NCBI GenBank assembly: GCA_000349905.1
Contig: KB722750.1
Span: 106,943-170,942 of the forward strand
DNA from: Volvariella volvacea V23
Taxonomy: Eukaryota > Basidiomycota > Agaricomycetes > Agaricales > Pluteaceae
Reading direction: 5' to 3'
Length of the DNA stretch: 64,000 nucleotides
The notes under the pieces are model-generated. The model did not search any database. It was not told where the DNA came from and saw nothing but the letters and a program-made list of their open reading frames with translations. This document shows positions 59,068 to 64,000 of this stretch, piece after piece; position 1 is the stretch's first letter, and the number at the start of each line of letters is the position of its first letter. The position numbers and the translations under genes are program-made.

Positions 59068-62000
59068 ATGGCCACCGATTATGCTGCTCTCTTGTTCCTA
59101 CTCGCTCTTTTCAAAGGCTTGACCAACAATTATTTAACTAGCGCTATCCGTTTGATCATGGTTTTTTCCCATAGGCTACCCATGGACCGTGCTCCTCCAA
59201 CACAGAGTACTAGCGCCAGTAAGGCTAACCTTGGCAGGTGGGCGCCTGGGAACCCATGTGTGACTATTGGGGGTCAAAAGTGGGTTTTCCCAAAGGACCT
59301 TCAGGCTTGCTATAGCTCGTTCAAAGTCGTTGAGGTTGAAAAGGCCAATGTGAGCCCAAAAACTCTCATACAGAGAAAACAATTCATAGTTGTGCATTAG
59401 ATTATTGAAGTTATAAATAAGACACTGGCTTTCCACACTTCAAATAACTACCAAATCCAAGCTCCTGCTCCCTATGACGAAGACATTCACAAGGTTGTCG
59501 ATCTCGCCAGGATTGAACATAAGAAGTACCGCTCCGATTATGACCTTCATATTGACATTTTCCGCACGCTCAAGCGCCTCAATGACAGTCACTATCTCTG
59601 GGTCAACTTTTGCTATGTATGTTGATCATTTCTTTTGGTAGTATATCCACTAACCCCCAGCATAAGGATTATGAGCTTATGATGCTCCTATCTCCACCTT
59701 ATAAACCCAGCACTCTAGCCTTATACATCAATTATCTGCCTGTCCCTCTCGTTTTGCTTGCTCAGGACACCTGCCAAGAGGTGTTCATAGCACAGGAGGC
59801 CTTCCAGGTGGCTTCAGCTGAGTTCCCAGATAGGATTGATTTCTAGCAAAATGTTCTCCCAGAATCACTTAAGGGTAAACTTGAATTGGTAAGGTGCATT
59901 CCAATAGCTGGAACCAAACATCCATACAGGCTCAACAGCTCTCTGGTGCCAGGGTCATCTCAATTGACGGAAGGTCCCCATTTGAGGCTGTTAACACTAA
60001 TGCAAAATTAACTGGACTGTACCAAGCATTTGGAACTCACCAGAATGTGTATGCCATTTGACCATTCCCAACAATTCTTCTGCTCCGAGGCCATTGTTTA
60101 ATTTCTTCTCCAGCTACAGACATATTGTTATAGGCTGGAAATACCTCATGGCAGACTTTGCTCAGCAATCACTTCCTCTCAGTGATAAAGTGACTATGGA
60201 AATCCAGTGCATCAGCAAACATGACATCAATACCTTAACAGTATGCCTAGTTCTTTTTGGCTACCTATGACTATCATTGACAACCATCTATTAGCTTCCA
60301 CACATGTCTTGCATCAGTTCTAATGAGAAATCCTTTAATGATACAGCCTCCTGGCTCCAGAAAAACTGCCGGGCGCTTCCTAGAACTAACGGTGTTGATC
60401 TCCATAATTTGGGTCCAGACTTTGTTGAGGGATCAAGCCCTGTTGAGACATTTGAACATCAGCCTCTAATTAGTCCAGGATCTCGGAAGGAGCACTTTTT
60501 GAATGTGCTACTCAACGATTCCCCGTTGTCTGATATTGCTCTTCCCCCTGAGCTTCAGCCGAGTCTCACCCCTATAACCGGCAGCCAAGGTGCAGCCCAA
60601 TTCTACCTGCAGAGGGACGAGAAGACAGGAGTACTGGCCCTGGGCAGCTTCTCCGCTTTAGATTTCGATGAACTTCTGCGGAGCCTCCTCCAGGGCTTGC
60701 AGTCTCTCAAGTCCCAAGGGGCTACCCAGTTAATTGTGGACGTGGTACGTTTCACATTTCTTATTTTCTTTGTGCGAGCACATTATATTGGCTCTAAACC
60801 TGATGATTAGACCAATAATAATGGCGGTTTTATTTGTGCTGCACATGTGAGTAATCATAGTTCTTCGCCTCTGAGCCTGATCTGGACACCCGTATCCACA
60901 TTTATCTAGTGGTTACATCGTATAGTAAGAAGGCCATCCTTATTCCGCTTAAAATTATGAAGGGCTCAGACACAGATCATGGGCCCCAAAAACTCGACCA
61001 TACCTCAAGCGGGCTTAGATACAAAAGCGCGAGCAGGCCCCTTAGCCCTCGCTATTGTGAATAAAATCATTAGTGACAACAAGACCGATCCTGATAACAA
61101 GCTTTTGTACAACCCTCTTCACTGGAGGGATAGTAACCATTCTCGTTTCCCGAAGAATGCTCACTGGATGAGCCCCGTCGTCGACGATGTCATCAACGGT
61201 AGAGTGGATGCCTTCAGCCCGCGGTAAGCCCATCGTACTGGCTCCTATTCGATTCGCGAGCTCACTCCAATGGAAGCCTGGGTCAAGAATGCGAACTTGA
61301 GGACAGAAATCCTCCAAATGAAGCGCTGTTCAACCCCAAAAAAGTCATCATCGTTTCTAACAGCAGGTGAGCACCTGACATGCTGAATTTTCCATATATA
61401 TTAGCGTTGACAGTCGAATTGTACGAAAAAATCAGATGCGGGAGCTCATGCTCCTTGTTCAGCGTATGTCATCAGATACCTGTCCATGAGACTGGGACGA
61501 GTTCTTTAATGCTAGATCGCAATGGCAAAGCGTGAAGGTGTCAAAACTGTTGTCGTAGGCGGCAAGCAAGATGTCCCGCAAGATTACTGTGGCAGCGTTG
61601 GGGGTCAATTCATTACCTTCGCCGAAATTGATACTCAAATCAAGGTAGTCCACCATATTTTCTCACTCACGACAGCCTACTCACAAAATATTTAGACTGC
61701 TCAGCTCAAGAGTCACGTCCTTGCACTACCTGACCTGTACGTCTTTTCATCGTCCTTTCTTCTTGTATCCTGCTGTCTCTACCCACGAACACGGGAACTT
61801 CTCCCTTTGATGAGTTCCTGTGTCGACGATATCTTGTTGATGTAACCTTCATATGCAGGTTGGTGAGTGGTTACCAAGGTGTTGCATGGAGACTTGGCTT
61901 TGGTATTGACAATCGCGACGAACCAGAAGGTGAGCGCACGTTACTTTTGATTATCCCTGAGCTCCGGAATAGTGCCTTAAACGTCGGCATGTTGCAAGGG

Positions 62001-62225
62001 GTCGTAACGACTGAGGTTGCCGAGTGGTATCAACTTCTGATATGTGCAATAGAGTGGCAGAACCACACTGCGGACTTCACTTTGTCACTCAATGCAGACC
62101 TGTAAGCATCATCCCCTAGTAATTTGAATTCATGCGCAAGTGATTCTACATCGCATTTACTTTATTTTAGCGCCAATAACCCTGTTGCAATCTGGGAGGA
62201 CGTAGCCGCCCGTTTTTTCGAGTAG
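59068..62225 (+). pseudogene. S41 (CPAF-like) peptidase family gene with one in-frame UAG
   Basis: Sixteen exons (59,068-59,349; 59,401-59,616; 59,661-59,888; 59,930-60,048; 60,090-60,240; 60,295-60,744; 60,811-60,846; 60,910-60,924; 60,976-61,223; 61,277-61,366; 61,436-61,463; 61,516-61,644; 61,696-61,736; 61,859-61,929; 62,053-62,101; 62,171-62,225) sum to 736 codons with all phases consistent. The N-terminus is hydrophobic (MATDYAALLFLLALF), suggesting secretion. Family blocks are VGGQKW-like CVTIGGQKWVFP, PAPYDEDIHK, LYINYLPVPLVLL, TGVLALGSFSALDFDELL, GATQLIVDV, RCGSSCSLFS, VKTVVVGGKQDV and GYQGVAWRLGFGID. The only defect is TAG at 59,844-59,846 (codon 228), inside conserved sequence. It may be a young pseudogene or need recoding. 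The third exon's left edge is the weakest call. Confidence 0.8.
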
Positions 62226-62694
62226 ATATCCATGCAACAGCCGATTCTATTTGTTGTCCATGAGGTATGATTTCGCGAGACAATGTCACGATACGCCGCT
62301 ATGAATCGTGCTCTTGTTAGCTCGCATAGGACACCAGTAGAACTGTGTAAGCACTCAGTATCGTGGAAATATACCAGCTCAAATAGCGTCAATACTGAAG
62401 GTTGTAACGGCGTTTGCATGACTTATAGGGCCGCTAAACAGAGCTATTATTTTCTGTATTAGAGGCGTTTTCTTCCAATATATTTTGGCGAGTTGACAGC
62501 GACTCCGATGCTATTAAGACTCAGACTGGTGAATGACAAAAATCGGCCCTTCACTTTCTTCTGGCCTCGGGACAAAGATAACTGCCCTCAAAAGCGAAAG
62601 CAAAAATTGTCGACATTCTATTGATGATCTACGTATACACAACCGCCATGAGGTTTGTCGCAAGAATGTAAGAAAATACAGAAAAAGTCGCCTC
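62226..62694. other. convergent 3' intergenic region
   Basis: Lies between the ends of the peptidase-like gene (+) and the Cys-rich protein gene (-). No gene recognised. Confidence 0.55.
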
Positions 62695-63918
62695 CTAGAG
62701 ACAGTTGAGCCATATCCCTCCGCTTTGACCTCCATAAGTCATTTCAGCAGGTGAGTATATGGGCAGAGCAAAGGAGTCAAACTGGATAAAGGTTTCGCTA
62801 ACATTGGTACTTGCAGCTAGGACCGAAGGGCCTATATATACCAAAGTAATGGAGTGGTCATCACGGGATTCGTATCCAGGAGGGAGAATAGAGACGGGAG
62901 GGAATTGTAGGACGTAACATTCAGGCCTTCCTGCGGCCGAATTGGTGTCTACAAAAGCAGTCGTATTGAAATCGTCAATGAGAACTGAAAAAATGCCTCC
63001 GTTTGGAGATGCGACTGTATGTACAATGATGCCAGGTCCTTCGAGAGAAAGTAAGATTAAAGCGGTTGCATTGGCAGAAAGGATAGTGACTCACCCGTGT
63101 AGTTGAACGATATTGTTGCATTCAGGGTATTGCTTACATGCAAGGACGTACTAAGGGTACACTCAGACCTACTCTCTGAGATGTTCCATGCATCTGCAGG
63201 AGCATACAAAATGCTGGGATCCGTCTCTGGGATCATGGTTGCTGATGGAATTACGAGGGCTGAAGTTGGTGTTGCCGATTCGGAAGGAAATGCTGTAGTA
63301 GTAACTCCATAAGGATTGACGCAGTATACAGTCTCCTGGTCAAAAATGTGTTTACACATTGCTCCAATGGCTAGATGTCCAGCGTTAAGATAAGCGTATC
63401 GAATTACTAACGGGCATGTACGGCAGCAGAAATTTGGTATGCCAATGATATCACAGCTCACTGCATCAGTTGTCCGTTGAGAATGAAAATTGCGGATGTC
63501 AGGTAAGTCGAAGAAGGCTTACTTAGGTATGGATTGGCGCAAGGCTCGTCATCAAAACCGTGTATATATTGAGTATCAGGATCTCCGCACATCTGGATGC
63601 CCCAACGATAACTGCATCGCCATCTATGCCCCAGTAGGACATAAAGTCGATATGCGTGAATTGAGCAACGGAGGATAAACTTACCCCGATGGGCAACAGG
63701 TTCCAAATGACGGATTGCCACAGGGTACGGTATCGGCAGATCAGTCAAGCTTTTCACAAGACGAGCATGAGTATTGTGTCGATTCAAAGAATGACCACGA
63801 TTATCAGCATCCGTGCATATCCAACTAAATAGGAGCTACTCACGAAGGTGCTCGCGGAAACTGCAGGAAACTGGAACAACGCAGAAGCATACAGAACAAA
63901 AAAGACTAGCCAAATCAT
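62695..63918 (-). CDS. secreted Cys-rich surface protein with TDPSI..AW-type beta domain
   Basis: A likely first exon (63,918-63,844) encodes a signal peptide, MIWLVFFVLYASALFQFPAV. A middle Cys-rich part follows (CGDPDTQYIHGFDDEPCANPY, then CDIIGIPNFCCRTC, AMCKHIFDQETVYC). Then comes ETDPSILYAPADAWNI and a beta-rich domain spliced across 63,094-63,040 (ATISFNYTG to PGIIVHTV, GGIFSVLIDD). This resembles the outer part of many basidiomycete membrane-anchored surface proteins, but no membrane span is seen before the stop at 62,695-62,697. Exact borders of the middle exons (63,360-63,790) are uncertain because candidate introns do not all agree in phase. Function unknown. Confidence 0.55.
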
Positions 63919-64000
63919 GGAGCTAGAGTCCTTGAAAAACTCAGGCCTCATCTGTGCGGATAATATACCCCCCTTGGCCACCTTCCGCACTGCCCCGCTC

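Noticed and set aside
61367..61435. Apparent one-base frameshift in a run of A in the peptidase gene
   Set aside because: Taking the intron from 61,367 to 61,435 (GTGAGC..AATCAG) restores a perfect frame and the conserved Cys-Ser block, so no lesion is needed.

Overview
This window is nuclear DNA from a basidiomycete fungus, most likely an Agaricomycete. Genes are split by many introns of about 45-60 nt with GT..AG borders. The families seen are typical of that class: DUF6534-type membrane protein, fungal-type kinase-like proteins, a Crinkler-type relic, a Tup1 corepressor, an Skt5/Chs4 protein with a CaaX box and an adenylation-thiolation-reductase enzyme. Exon models below were built by eye from reading frame, splice signals and family resemblance. 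Phases were checked to sum to whole codons where exon lists are given; no database search was run.

Layout. 1-14,870 is AT-rich, CpG-poor and gene-poor. It holds short tandem and inverted repeats, a CCA minisatellite, a broken Crinkler-kinase gene interrupted by an LTR, two related solo LTRs (11,676-12,433 and 13,722-14,469) and a transposase relic. 14,871-34,828 is gene-dense: isoprenylcysteine methyltransferase (-), CYSTM protein (-), Skt5/Chs4-like chitin synthase activator (+), PsiD/phosphatidylserine-decarboxylase-like enzyme (-), a broken kinase-like gene (+), a large adenylation-thiolation-reductase enzyme with an unusual N-terminal domain (-), and Tup1 (+). 34,829-38,480 is an AT-rich island with a tRNA-derived element, two inverted copies of a miniature transposon and a young solo LTR.

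38,481-54,300 contains a conserved gene and its paralogue (38.5 kb + and 52.1-53.7 kb -), a stand-alone copy of the N-terminal domain of the reductase enzyme (40.4-41.1 kb), a BTB plus CAP-Gly protein (44.3-48.5 kb) and its partial pseudogene copy (53.8-54.3 kb), an F-box-like pseudogene and a TA-flanked MITE. 54,300-64,000 holds a DUF6534 membrane protein, SmD1, an unknown single-exon protein, an S41-type peptidase gene with one in-frame UAG, and a secreted Cys-rich protein.

The most interesting object is the enzyme at 24,600-29,336. It fuses a domain that resembles chorismate lyase (Rv2949c/DUF98 type) to an adenylation-carrier-reductase line. If that fold assignment is right, one polypeptide could take chorismate to 4-hydroxybenzoate, activate it and release 4-hydroxybenzaldehyde. 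The neighbouring PsiD-like decarboxylase and the stand-alone paralogue of the N-terminal domain make the locus worth testing as a small metabolic cluster.
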